Positions 54,079 through 64,000 of a stretch of DNA of 64,000 bases are shown piece by piece (position 1 is the stretch's first letter; every line of letters begins with the position of its first letter). The notes under the pieces are model-generated. The model saw nothing but the letters and a program-made list of their open reading frames with translations. It had not been told where the DNA came from and did not search any database. The stretch lies in contig NZ_FNTG01000002.1 of the NCBI RefSeq assembly GCF_900104795.1, positions 3,038,001-3,102,000 of the forward strand. Reading direction: 5' to 3'. This stretch comes from Burkholderia sp. WP9 (GTDB lineage Bacteria; Pseudomonadota; Gammaproteobacteria; Burkholderiales; Burkholderiaceae). A program made the position numbers and the translations under genes.

Positions 54079-54832
54079 GATTGGGGATACCCCTTGAACT
54101 TTGGATTGACATGGCGGCTGCTATCGTTGCCAGAAAGCGTGTCGGGCGTTGGCGGGGCGCTCAAATTAGTTCAGCCATTGGTGGAACTCTCGTACGACGC
54201 GGAGCCCGTCGCGGCATGCCTTCGGGACAAGCGCTCGAATCTGCCGTTTCCCTTGCATTCACCGCACGCCTTCTAGGTCGTCTCGCTCGAAATGATCACG
54301 CTCGCCGTGAAATCAAGGTAGACCGTTCAGCCGCTGAAAACCACTGTGCGAACGGGTGGCGTTGCCTTCAAAAGGGCGTGCCGAAATCATGCGCTTGTAT
54401 ATCCGATTGATTCGATGGTCTGCCTTGCGGATGTCGAGGCGAATTGACGTCCTGCCTCGTACAAACCGGCGGGCGCAAACCGAAGAGTTTCCGAAATTCT
54501 TGGGGCAGGCCACCGCTGCTATACGACCGTATGAGCAGCTAACGCTATTGCTGCAGCGACGTATCCGTTAGAAGAGTGGATATGCCTTGCGGCCAAACCT
54601 ATGCTGCTCTCATCGAGACAGCGATTCAGTAATAACAGGCGAAAGAGAATAACTTGGCGAATGCCAACTCCGCCGCTTCCCCGGCTGGGCCCAACCCATT
54701 TCCATGCTCGTCATCAGGTTGATGGTGTGGGCGGTTTTCAATAGCTGGAGACCTAAAGAAGCAACGCTTATCCAATCACGAATATCAACCTTCATTGTCC
54801 GTTACAAAGCGTTCCTTAGTGTAGGGGGGAGC
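54079..54832. other. Spacer between UspA gene and the aceE relic
   Basis: About 750 bases without an intact gene. It contains copy B of the dispersed repeat (54241-54437). The frame at 54081-54410 spans that repeat and has no other support. The last part should carry the old aceE promoter. Confidence 0.4.
54241..54437. repeat. Dispersed ~190-bp segment, copy B
   Basis: Degenerate match to 38184-38375. It includes the equivalent of the start codon (CAC at 54260-54262) and five following codons (NARET versus NAKET), but the coding part beyond is not conserved and stops early. So it looks like the upstream region plus the first codons of a lost paralogue of the membrane protein at 37760-38203. 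The non-coding part is better kept than the coding part. Confidence 0.65.
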
Positions 54833-56260
54833 ATGTCCGCAGTCGTGAATGATGTGTTGACGTACGTTCGTGACCCGCAGAATGATGATGATCCGCAAGA
54901 GACTGCCGAATGGCTAGGTGCTCTTGACGGTGTCATCGAACACGTTGGCATGGATCGCGCACATTTTCTCATCCAGCAGCAGATCGAATTCGCTCGGGCG
55001 AATGGTGAATATCTACCGTTTTCCGCCAGTACGCCTTATATCAACACCATCCCGACAGGGATGCAAAAGAAGATTCCGGGCGACCAGGCCATCGAGCATA
55101 CGATTCGCTCATACACTCGCTGGAATGCTATAGCGATGGTGCTTCGAGCGGGAAAAGAGACTAACGTGGGCGGTCACATTGCCTCGTTCGCATCTGCAGC
55201 GACCTTGTATGACGTTGGTTTTAATCATTTCTGGCATGCCGCTTCGGATGATCACGGGGGCGACCTGCTTTTCTTTCAGGGTCACTCGTCGCCTGGGATG
55301 TATTCGCGCGCCTTTCTTGAGGGCCGTCTGACGGAGTCGCAACTCGAGAATTTCCGGCAGGAAGTGGGCGGTCAAGGGATGCCATCGTATCCGCATCCAT
55401 GGCTCATGCCAGATTTCTGGCAATTCCCGACTGTGTCGATGGGCCTTGGGCCCATCATGTCGATCTACCAAGCGAGGTTCATGAAGTACATCCTTACATT
55501 CGACGAGCACTCGAAGGAGTACAAGTATATGCATGCTCGTCGTCACGACCTGGGTGGCTATCTCCCATCGCGTCGAAGAAAGGCTGAATCTTTACCCACT
55601 CCGGCATTGAGTACCTTCGAGGCCCTCTTAAAGGGAAGCGGCGAGGGACGCGGAATGTCCACCACAATGGCGTTCGTGCGTTTCCTCAACATCGTTCTGA
55701 AAGATAAGGCACTGGGTAAGCGCGTGGTGCCAATCGTGCCAGACGAGTCACGTACTTTCGGCATGGAAGGTTTATTCCGCCAGATTGGTATCTGGAATCA
55801 GGACGGTCAGAAGTATGAGCCTGAAGACTCTGGTCAGTTGATGTTCTATCGTGAATCTGAAACAGGTCAGATTCTGCAGGAAGGAATAAACGAAGCTGGA
55901 GGGATGTCAGACTGGATCGCGGCTGCTACGTCGTATTCGACACACGGCGAGATAATGATCCCGTTCTACATCTTTTACTCGATGTTTGGGTTTCAACGCA
56001 TTGGCGATCTGGCATGGGCGGCCGGTACATGCGCTCACGCGGCTTCCTGCTTGGCGGCACGGCAGGTCGCACGACGCTTAACGGCGAAGGCCTGCAGCAC
56101 GAAGATGGCCATTCCCTTTTGTGGGCGTCGGGCGTACCCAATTGTGTCAGCTATGACCCGACATTTGGCTACGAGCTCGCGGTCATCCCCCGGCGTCAGA
56201 CTACTTGTCGTGTTATCTGATTCCTATAGACATGGTCCGGGGGCGGTAAAATCAGGGTGA

Positions 56261-56758
56261 ATGAAAGCCTACTCAGCAGAAAGAAAAGAAGCGCTGGTGC
56301 GGCGCATGATGCCGCCGGAAAACGCGCTGGTGTCGGCGCTGGCCAGGGAAACGGGAATTACCGAACAGACGTTGTACACGTGGCGCCGACAGGCGAAAGG
56401 ACAAGGGTTGGTCGTGCCTGGCGATGGGAAGAATCCCGAAGGATGGTCTTCGGAGGACAAGTTTGCAGTAGTGCTGGAGAGCGCGCCGCTCAATGCAGCG
56501 GAGCTGGCCGAGTATTGCCGCCGGAAGGGTCTTTATCCAGAACAGATAGCCGCCTGGCGGGCCGCTTGCCGTTCGGCCAATGCGAATGCCACGGAGCAGG
56601 CACGCGAGCAGCGCCAGCAGTCGAAGGACGACAAAAAGCGCATCCAGCAGCTCGAGAAGGAATTGCAGCGCAAGGAGAAGGCGCTGGCGGAAGCGGCTGC
56701 GCTGCTGATTCTGAGAAAAAAAGCCCAGGCGATCTGGGGAGACAAAGAGGACGATTGA
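56261..56758 (+). CDS. IS3-family OrfA, copy 3
   Basis: Identical in translation to the other two OrfA copies (165 residues). Ends TGA at 56756-56758, overlapping the TTG of orfB; the slippery A7-G run lies about 40 bases before that stop. Confidence 0.9.
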   Translation: MKAYSAERKEALVRRMMPPENALVSALARETGITEQTLYTWRRQAKGQGLVVPGDGKNPEGWSSEDKFAVVLESAPLNAAELAEYCRRKGLYPEQIAAWRAACRSANANATEQAREQRQQSKDDKKRIQQLEKELQRKEKALAEAAALLILRKKAQAIWGDKEDD

Positions 56759-57813
56759 TCAACGTCCCGGATCGCCTGTTATGTGTATCGTTGATACGCG
56801 AGGCGGCGCAGTCAGGCTGCCGGCTGGAGCAGGCCTGCAACGAGCTGGGCCTGAGCCTGCGCACGTTCCAGCGCTGGGTGGGTAACGGCGACGCGGTGCT
56901 CGCCGATGGCCGCACGATGACCGGGCGGCCGCCGCCGCGAAACAAACTGAGTGAGGCCGAACGGCAGCAGATTCTGGAGGTCGCAAACTGTGCGGAGTTT
57001 GCCAGCCTGCCACCCAGCCAGATCGTGCCGAGTCTGGCGGATCGCGGCGTGTATGTCGCGTCGGAATCGAGCTTTTACCGCGTGCTGCGCAGCGCTTCGC
57101 AGCAGCACCACCGGGGTCGTGCGCGCAAGCCCTCGGCCCGGGTGGTTACCAGTCATTGTGCGACGGCGCCGAACCAGGTCTGGTCGTGGGACATCACGTG
57201 GATGCCGGCGGCGGTCAAGGGCCAGTACTACTACTGGTACATGATGCTGGACGTGTTCAGCCGCAAGATTGTTGCTCACGAAGTGCATGAAGCCGAATCG
57301 GCGGAACTGGCCGCGTTGCTGATGCGGCGTGCCAGTCTGGCCGAGGGCCTGGCAGGACGTCCTCTGGTGCTGCACTCGGATAACGGCAGCCCGATGAAGG
57401 GTGCGACGATGCTCGCCACCCTGGAAAACCTGGGGGTCGTGGCCTCGTTTAGCCGGCCGCGTGTGAGTAACGACAACCCGTACGCGGAGTCGCTGTTCCG
57501 GACCTGCAAGTACCGGCCCGACTACCCACGCAAGCCGTTCGGCAACGTGGATGAGGCACGGGCCTGGACGCAGCAGTTTGTGCGCTGGTACAACCATGAG
57601 CACAAACACAGCGGCCTGAAATTCGTCACGCCGGTGCAGCGCCATAACGGCGTGGCGACTGCAGTGCTTGCGCAACGTGAGGCCGTTTATGCACAGGCCA
57701 GGCAGCGCAATCCACGGCGTTGGTCCCGATCGACGCGCAACTGGAAATTGAAGGATGAAGTCTGGCTCAATCCGGAGCGCATGCAGCCGGAAGAACTAAA
57801 GCAGTCCGCATGA
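56755..57813 (+). CDS. IS3-family transposase OrfB, copy 3
   Basis: Identical in translation to the OrfB of copies 1 and 2, with the DDE residues intact (WDITW, HSDNGSP, YAESLF). Its continued integrity suggests the element is still able to move. Confidence 0.9.
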   Translation: MINVPDRLLCVSLIREAAQSGCRLEQACNELGLSLRTFQRWVGNGDAVLADGRTMTGRPPPRNKLSEAERQQILEVANCAEFASLPPSQIVPSLADRGVYVASESSFYRVLRSASQQHHRGRARKPSARVVTSHCATAPNQVWSWDITWMPAAVKGQYYYWYMMLDVFSRKIVAHEVHEAESAELAALLMRRASLAEGLAGRPLVLHSDNGSPMKGATMLATLENLGVVASFSRPRVSNDNPYAESLFRTCKYRPDYPRKPFGNVDEARAWTQQFVRWYNHEHKHSGLKFVTPVQRHNGVATAVLAQREAVYAQARQRNPRRWSRSTRNWKLKDEVWLNPERMQPEELKQSA

Positions 57814-58699
57814 AGTGACGCGACAAGTACGTTGACAACCGCCGTCATCATGCAAGATGGTTTGCGACGAATGATAACGGAGCAGGAAGACGTGTTCTAT
57901 TACGTCACCGTGATGAACGAAAATTATGAGCATCCGGCCATTCCATCCGGTGACAGCGTCGTAGCCGACATCATCAAGGGGATGTACTCGTTCAGGAAGG
58001 CGGAAGCCGACGAGAGCGCGCCGCGCGTACAACTGATAGGTGCAGGCACGATTTTCAATGAAGTGATCGCGGCAGCGGATCTGTTGAAGAATGATTGGGG
58101 CGTCGTCGCTGACCTGTGGAGCGCACCAGGCATTACAGAGCTGGCGCGTGAAGGGCGTGAAAGTGCAGCGTTGGAATCTGTTGCATCCGATCGAAGAGCA
58201 GAAGGTTTCGCACGTCGAGAAGTTGCTGAAGAACTCCAAAGGGCCTGTTATTGCGTCTACCGACTACATTCGGGCACTGACCGAGCAAATTCGGGCGTTT
58301 ATCCCACAACGCTTCGTCGTTCTTGGCGCTGACGGTTTCGGCGGTTCCGATACACGAGAGAAACTTCGCCATTTTTTCGAATTGGATCGGTATTGGATCG
58401 CTGTTGCGGCCTTGAAGGCGCTTGCCGATGAGAGAGCGATTGAAAGCAAGGTCGTGGCGGACGCTCTGAGGAAGTACCGGCTCGATCCGTGCACGCCCAA
58501 TCCGATGACCGTCTAAACGTGCGCACAGAGCGCCTGGCGTTCGCGCAATTGAGGTCAAGGCTGGCGACGGTGTTTCCATGGGCGATTGATGAACCTCGAT
58601 TGCCCCAAGGGGGCGCGCCTTAAGAGTTAGATCCGATCTCTGCGGGTCATGATTTTGTTGTGCGCCTGAGTGCGTACTCTTCTATGAGGGGAAGCGTGG

Positions 58700-59797
58700 A
58701 TGTGGAACGCAACAGCTATCTCCCAGCGTTTGAACATTGAATATCCAATTATTCAAGGGCCATTTGGTGGTGGCGGATCATCCGTTGATCTCGTGGCGGC
58801 GGTTTCGAACGCCGGCGGCCTTGGTTCTTTCGGCTTGCAAAGCGTAGAAGCCGACGAGATTGGCACAATCGTCGGACATATCCGGAAAGTGACTGAACGT
58901 CCTTTCTCAGTCAACCTCTGGGTTTCAACGCCCGGAAGCATTCCGGAACTCGATGATGTAATGGCCGTAAAGGTCCGCGACATCCTTGCGCCGCACTTCG
59001 AATATCTTGGACTTGAAGTGCCCGCGCTTGCGGAGAGGCTTATTCCCGATTCTGACCAGCAAATGGAAGCAATGCTCGATGCGTGCCCTCCGGTGGTCAG
59101 CTTCGTGTATGGTGTTCCGCCTGAATGGGTGGTGGAGCAATGTCGTTTGCGGGGGATCACCATGATGGGTACTGCGACCACGATCGAGGAGGCGATGGCA
59201 CTTGAGTCGGCTAACGTTGACTGCATTATCGCTTCATCGTTTGAGGCCGGCGGTCATCGTGGCTCGTTCAGCACGTCTGCAGAAGACTCGCTTTCGGGAG
59301 CCATGTCTCTGATCCCGCAGGTTGTGGACAATGTAAAGCTACCAGTTGTCGCCGCCGGCGGAATTGCAGACGCTCGAGGTATCGCAGCAGCGTTCGCGCT
59401 CGGTGCCCAAGGTGTCCAGATCGGAACTGCATTCCTGGCTTGTAACGAGTCGAACGCGAGTGACCTGCATCGCGCAGCGTTATTTTCTGCGCATGCGAAA
59501 AATACAAAACTGTCGAGGGCAATTACGGGGCGGCTCGCGAGAAACATTCAGAGTGATTTCATCGACGAGATCCATGTTAACGGATTGAATATCCCGCCGT
59601 ATCCAGTGGAAGCGTGGTTTATCAAACAGCTTCAGGCAGCTGCTTTAGAGCAGAAGCGGTATGAGTACCTGTCATTCTCGGCAGGCCAGACGGCATCACT
59701 CATCCGTCACAAAAAGGCGAGCGAATTGATGGCCGATCTGATTCGCGATACCCCGCGTCTTCTCGAAAGAATCTTGCGCGGTTCGGTTGCAGCGTGA
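58700..59797 (+). CDS. Nitronate monooxygenase (2-nitropropane dioxygenase family)
   Basis: A 365-residue FMN-dependent TIM-barrel protein: IEYPIIQGPFGGG at the start, VVSFVYGVPPEWVVEQC, SSFEAGGHRGSF (phosphate-binding/catalytic loop) and AAGGIADARGIAAAFALGAQGVQIGTAFLA. It oxidises propionate 3-nitronate or other alkyl nitronates to protect against toxic nitro compounds. AGGGGAAG stands before the ATG. It follows the aceE relic by about 180 bases in the same direction and seems intact. Confidence 0.9.
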   Translation: MWNATAISQRLNIEYPIIQGPFGGGGSSVDLVAAVSNAGGLGSFGLQSVEADEIGTIVGHIRKVTERPFSVNLWVSTPGSIPELDDVMAVKVRDILAPHFEYLGLEVPALAERLIPDSDQQMEAMLDACPPVVSFVYGVPPEWVVEQCRLRGITMMGTATTIEEAMALESANVDCIIASSFEAGGHRGSFSTSAEDSLSGAMSLIPQVVDNVKLPVVAAGGIADARGIAAAFALGAQGVQIGTAFLACNESNASDLHRAALFSAHAKNTKLSRAITGRLARNIQSDFIDEIHVNGLNIPPYPVEAWFIKQLQAAALEQKRYEYLSFSAGQTASLIRHKKASELMADLIRDTPRLLERILRGSVAA

Positions 59798-60069
59798 CGT
59801 TTCTCGGTGGTCAGAAGAGGACTGATCCTGGCGGGCATAGGGACCTGGTGCCATGAGTCGTGGGGCCTTGCACAGGTTGAGTGGGACGCGTGTAATGGCT
59901 CCGCCTCATGCGCTCGCCTACAACACCGCCGTAGCGGATGAGGCTGGGAGCCGAATCGCCAGGCCGTTAGACGAGCCATTGCACGCACACGGTGCGTCGC
60001 ACGAAAGCAACTTTGATATACAAGCGCACAAAAAACCTCAGATGCTCCCTTCCTCGTCGCTGCTGACTT

Positions 60070-60848
<779 letters not shown>

Positions 60849-60852
<4 letters not shown>

Positions 60853-61727
60853 GCTGATTCTCCTGCCGGTTGCGTGAGCCATGCCGCGTCCCGCTTCAGC
60901 ACGGGCAGTTCATCGGGCGGATTGACGAGCGGTGGATTCGCCGCGAGGAGGGCGCGCGTATAGGGATGCTGGGCGTGGATGAGATCGCGCGCCGCGCAGG
61001 TTTCCACCACACGCCCCGCAAACATTACGACGACGCGGTCGCAGAACGACATGACGAGGGGCAGGTCGTGGCTGATAAAAATGAGGCCAGTATCGTGCTT
61101 ATCGATCATCTCGTCGAGAATTCCGAGTACCTGCATCGAGACGAGCACGTCGAGCGCGCTGGTCGGCTCGTCGGCAATGAGCAGACGCGGTCCGGACGAC
61201 ACCATCATGGCGATCATTACACGCTGCCCCATGCCACCCGACAACTCGTGCGGGTAAGAGTCCGCGACACGCTCCGGATGGCGGATATGCACCGCGGCCA
61301 GCGCCTCGATAATCTTCTCGCGCATCTCGCGCCGGCTGAACTTCGGACCGTGCAGTTCGAACGCTTCGCGCATCTGTTGCGCGACCGTCATCACCGGGTT
61401 CAGTGAGAATTTCGGATCTTGCAGGATCATGCCCATCTGCTGGCCGCATAGTTGCCGGCGCTTGCGCACCGACATCGCTAGCAGATCCTGACCGTCGAAC
61501 TTCATCGCCTTCGCATGGCATTGCGCCGCGGTCGGCAGCAGGCCGAGCAGCGCCCGCCCGGTGAGCGATTTGCCCGAACCGGATTCACCGACGATGCCAA
61601 GGCGCTCGCCGCGCTGCAGCGTGAGCGAAAGGCCTCGTACTGCTTCGGTCAATTCACCGTCGTGACCGCGAAAGCCGATTCGCAGGTCGTCGATTTCACA
61701 CAGGGGTTGGGTCGTCGCGGCTGGCAT
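60849..61727 (-). CDS. Oligopeptide-type ABC importer ATPase (DppD/OppD-like)
   Basis: A 292-residue ATPase: Walker A GESGSGKSLTGRALLG, signature LSGGMGQRVMIAMM, Walker B RLLIADEPTSALDV and LIFISHDL. The C-terminus has the oligopeptide-transporter extension (HPYTRALLAANPPL). Start 61727 is preferred because GGAGG lies 5 bases ahead; an ATG at 61739 is the alternative and would overlap the permease stop. Forms a heterodimer with the neighbouring ATPase. Confidence 0.92.
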
Positions 61728-61728
61728 G

Positions 61729-62688
61729 TCAGCCTCCATGGCGCGGATCGAAGACGTCTCGCAGACCGTCGCCGAGCAGGTTGAAGGCGAGGCTCACCAG
61801 CAGAATGGCAAAGCCTGGAATGGTAGCCACCCACCACGAATCGAGCAGCACGTTGCGGCCCGACGCGACCATGAAACCCCATTCAGGGCTCGGCGGTTGC
61901 GCGCCGAGGCCGAGGAATCCAAGACCCGCGACAGTGAGAATGATGCCGGCCATATCGAGCGTCGCGCGCACGATCACCGACGACGAGCAGAGCGGCATGA
62001 TATAGCGCAGGAGGATGCGCATCCGCGAGGCGCCCTGCAAGCGCGCGACGTGAATGAAATCGGCCTGCACGAGCCGGAGCGTTTCCGCTCGCGCGAGGCG
62101 TGCATAGGCCGGCCAGGCCGTAATCGAAATGGCGATCACCGCGTTGATCACACCGGGTCCCAGCGCGGCCGCGAAAGCGAGCGCGAGCACGATCTTCGGA
62201 AACGCTAGCGCTACGTCGGTGATCCGCATCAGCACGTTGTCGACCCAGCCGCCAAAGAAGCCCGCCGTGGTGCCAATCAGCAGACCCACCGGAACCACGA
62301 TCACCACAACGAGAATCGCAATCGACAGCGTGAGGCGCGAGCCGTACACAAGACGTGAGAGGATGTCGCGGCCAAGCTGGTCGGTGCCGAACCAGTGAGA
62401 CGGCGAACCGGGCGGCAGCAGGCGGTCGGAGAGCACTTGTTGCAACGGATCGTGCGGCGCGATCAGCGGCCCGATTGCCGCGATGACGATCAGCAAGGCC
62501 AGAATCACCAGCCCGAAGACCGACAGCGGATTGCCCGCGAAGCGCCGCCAGCGCCGGTAAGCGAGGCCGAGCGCGGCCTGCTTGCGCGACGCGGGTGTGT
62601 CGCTCAGCAGCCAGTCTTTCCATCGTCGGGGCGCGGCATTCATCGGCCAGTCCTGCGGTTGCGTAGATTGATCGGTTGGGGGAAGCAC
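61729..62688 (-). CDS. Oligopeptide-type ABC importer permease (DppC/OppC-like)
   Basis: A 319-residue permease with an N-terminal RRFAGNPLSVFGLVILALLI segment, the inner loop typical of DppC (GTDQLGRDILSRLVYGSRLTL) and the EAA loop LARAETLRLVQADFIHVARLQGAS. The GTG at 62688 has GGAGG 8 bases ahead; an ATG at 62643 with a weaker AGGA is also possible. Heterodimer partner of the DppB-like permease. Confidence 0.88.
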   Translation of the reverse strand: MLPPTDQSTQPQDWPMNAAPRRWKDWLLSDTPASRKQAALGLAYRRWRRFAGNPLSVFGLVILALLIVIAAIGPLIAPHDPLQQVLSDRLLPPGSPSHWFGTDQLGRDILSRLVYGSRLTLSIAILVVVIVVPVGLLIGTTAGFFGGWVDNVLMRITDVALAFPKIVLALAFAAALGPGVINAVIAISITAWPAYARLARAETLRLVQADFIHVARLQGASRMRILLRYIMPLCSSSVIVRATLDMAGIILTVAGLGFLGLGAQPPSPEWGFMVASGRNVLLDSWWVATIPGFAILLVSLAFNLLGDGLRDVFDPRHGG

Positions 62689-62707
62689 GAAAGAGACCTC
62701 CGGAACA

Positions 62708-63778
62708 TCAGCGGGCGCGCGGATCGAACACGCGATAAAGCGCGTCGGTCAGCAGGTTGAGCGCGATGAACGTGACGCCGATTACGAGCGTGCTGCCGAG
62801 CACCGCGTTCATATCGGCGTTCAGCAGGGCGCCGGTCAGATACGATCCGATTCCCGGCCACGCGAAGACGATTTCGGTGAGCACCGAGCCTTCGAGCAGA
62901 TAGCTGTATGTGAGGGCGATCACGGTCAGCAGCGGCACGGCGATATTGCCGAACGCGTGGCGCCAGATCACCCGGCGCTCGGGCAAGCCTTTCGCGCGTG
63001 CCGTGGTGATGTACTCCTGGCTGAGTTGTTCGAGCATGAACGAACGCGTCATGCGGCTCAGATAGGCGACCGAGTAGTAGCCGAGAATGGCAGCAGGCAG
63101 CGCGATATGCGAGAACGCATTGAAAAACACGTCCCATTCGCCCGCCATGAGCGAATCGATGAGCAGGCTGCCCGTGTGCGTATCGACCATCCCGTCGAAT
63201 ACCGGATCGACGCGTCCCGGACCCGCTACCCAGTGCAGCTTCGCATAGAACAGCAGCAGGCCCATCAGCCCGAGCCAGAACACCGGAACCGAACTGCCGA
63301 CGAGGCCGACGAAGCGCGCCACGTGATCGATCCAGCGATTGTGGCGCACGGCGGCGATCACGCCCAGCGGCACACCGATCAGCACGCCGATGATGGTGGA
63401 CAGCGTCGCGAGTTCGAGCGTCGCGGGAAACACACGCTGGATGTCTTCGATAACAGGGTGCGCGGTTAGCAGCGACATGCCGAAGTTGCCATGCAGCACA
63501 TCGCGCACATAGATCAGGAACTGCACGGCGAGCGGCTTGTCGAGCCCGAGCTGCAGACGCGCCGTCGCGTAGGCCGTCGCCGACGCGCGATCGCCGAGAA
63601 TAGCCAGCACCGGATCGATCGGTATTTTGCGGCCGATCACGAACGTGACCGCCAGCAACCCGGTGAAGGTGATCACGAGCGTGATGAGCCAGCGCACGAG
63701 GCGCAAGGTCCAGCGCACGCTGGCGCTTTCAGCCGAAAGCGCGCGCATGCGCTCGAAAGTCGTGAGGGGAGTCGACAT
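62708..63778 (-). CDS. Oligopeptide-type ABC importer permease (DppB/OppB-like)
   Basis: A 356-residue permease: N-terminal helix, LGLDKPLAVQFLIYVRDVLHGNFGMSLL, and the EAA region YITTARAKGLPERRVIWRHAFGNIAVPLL. About six helices. AGGA stands 8 bases before the ATG. The two permeases, two ATPases and the binding protein (to the right) form one operon on the minus strand. Confidence 0.92.
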   Translation of the reverse strand: MSTPLTTFERMRALSAESASVRWTLRLVRWLITLVITFTGLLAVTFVIGRKIPIDPVLAILGDRASATAYATARLQLGLDKPLAVQFLIYVRDVLHGNFGMSLLTAHPVIEDIQRVFPATLELATLSTIIGVLIGVPLGVIAAVRHNRWIDHVARFVGLVGSSVPVFWLGLMGLLLFYAKLHWVAGPGRVDPVFDGMVDTHTGSLLIDSLMAGEWDVFFNAFSHIALPAAILGYYSVAYLSRMTRSFMLEQLSQEYITTARAKGLPERRVIWRHAFGNIAVPLLTVIALTYSYLLEGSVLTEIVFAWPGIGSYLTGALLNADMNAVLGSTLVIGVTFIALNLLTDALYRVFDPRAR

Positions 63779-63833
63779 GATGAGTTCCTGGGTCGAAGGC
63801 GAAGCCTGGACAGTATCGCCTTCGCCGCCAACG

Positions 63834-64000
63834 TTACTGCTTCTTCAGATCACGATACGACACGAGGTCGTTGATCGGACCCACCTCGAGTCCCGTCACA
63901 CCCGGTCGCGCCGCGACCTGCGAGACCTGCTGGAACATGATCACGAAGGGTGAGTTCGCGAGCACCTGCTTCTGCATGGTCTGGTACAACTCGGCGCGCT
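63834..64000 (-). CDS. ABC peptide-type substrate-binding protein, C-terminal end
   Basis: The last 55 codons of a gene entering from the right. The translation (RAELYQTMQKQVLANSPFVIMFQQVSQVAARPGVTGLEVGPINDLVSYRDLKKQ) is typical of the C-terminus of family 5 (DppA/OppA-like) binding proteins. It ends TAA at 63834-63836, about 55 bases before the permease gene. Only the end is in the window, so signal peptide and ligand region are not seen. Confidence 0.85.
   Translation of the reverse strand, partial: RAELYQTMQKQVLANSPFVIMFQQVSQVAARPGVTGLEVGPINDLVSYRDLKKQ

Larger units (their letters stand above)
56187..57844 (+). mobile_element. IS3-family insertion sequence, copy 3 (1658 bp)
   Basis: Same length and proteins as copies 1 and 2. 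Target duplication TCAT at 56183-56186 and 57845-57848. It splits the aceE relic at a codon for Ile in GTC ATC ATG; removing the IS and one TCAT restores the aceE reading. Same orientation as copy 2. Confidence 0.92.
54833..58516 (+). pseudogene. aceE: aceE (pyruvate dehydrogenase E1, homodimeric), four lesions
   Basis: The N-terminal frame (MSAVVNDVLTYVRD..., TPYINTIPTGMQ, FQGHSSPGMYSRAFLEGRLT, PHPWLMPDFWQFPTVSMGLGP) is clear AceE. (1) After YQARFMKYI at about 55490 the text jumps to LTFDEHSKEYKYMHARR, so about 220 residues are missing in frame, including the ThDP-binding GDGEMDEPES to NCNLQRLDG region. (2) One base is missing near 56026: GGTACATG for GGTGACATG. The correct frame then reads [19 protein letters not shown]. 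(3) IS copy 3 is inserted at 56187 within ELAVI-MQDGLRRM. (4) An extra G near 58153 shifts the end (GVKVQRWNLLHP in the other frame). Fully dead; no aceF or lpd follows. Confidence 0.92.

Overview
The window is GC-rich bacterial DNA with densely packed operons and several families common in Burkholderiaceae (DUF4148, DUF1488, DUF3331-like, CsbD, NCS2, a trifunctional kinase/ATPase/histidine kinase). A Paraburkholderia or Burkholderia replicon is the best fit. This is inferred from gene content, because no rRNA, tRNA or other marker gene is visible.

Layout. (1) 1-7759 is ordinary chromosome: the start of an AcoR-like activator, DUF1488, cytochrome b561, an NCS2 purine permease, a DUF188 protein, an octamer repeat array, DUF4148, a slipin/NfeD pair and an AraC-family regulator. 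(2) 8010-15429 is a complete valine/isobutyryl-CoA catabolic operon: acyl-CoA dehydrogenase, acyl-CoA ligase, mmsA, mmsB, enoyl-CoA hydratase and 3-hydroxyisobutyryl-CoA hydrolase. It is divergent from the AraC gene, and two near-identical 14-bp direct repeats lie in the gap between them. (3) 15482-19908 holds DUF3429, a triple-PAS LuxR regulator, two CsbD proteins and an AI-2E family transporter. (4) 20010-30378 is a minus-strand unit: a 1831-residue protein (kinase-like domain, AAA ATPase, helical middle, GAF, PAS, histidine kinase) followed after 54 bases by a sugar-type ABC importer with two separate permeases. The kinase-like domain lacks the usual catalytic lysine and DFG aspartate.

(5) About 31-58.6 kb is an accessory, decaying region. 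It carries three same-length (1658 bp), apparently identical copies of an IS3-family element, each with its own 4-bp target duplication. One copy sits inside the relic of an IS21 istA gene, and another sits inside a badly damaged aceE (pyruvate dehydrogenase E1). Other relics are a second copy of the giant kinase, the tail of an RND outer-membrane factor, a frameshifted AEC transporter and a roughly 190-bp duplicated segment at 38.2 and 54.3 kb. Apparently intact genes among them are two response regulators, a DJ-1/PfpI protein, an orphan 2-oxoglutarate dehydrogenase E1, a DsbA-family protein, a DUF3331-like protein, a LysR regulator, a tautomerase, an unusual SDR, a Tat-exported epoxide hydrolase, an HMA-like protein, a GlcG-like protein, a VOC protein, an MR/MLE enolase-superfamily enzyme, a universal stress protein and a nitronate monooxygenase.

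(6) 60070-64000 returns to a compact operon for an oligopeptide-type ABC importer (two ATPases, two permeases and the end of the binding protein), running off the right edge.

The most noteworthy items are the kinase-like/ATPase/histidine kinase protein joined to an ABC importer, the four-lesion aceE wreck, and the nested IS structure.
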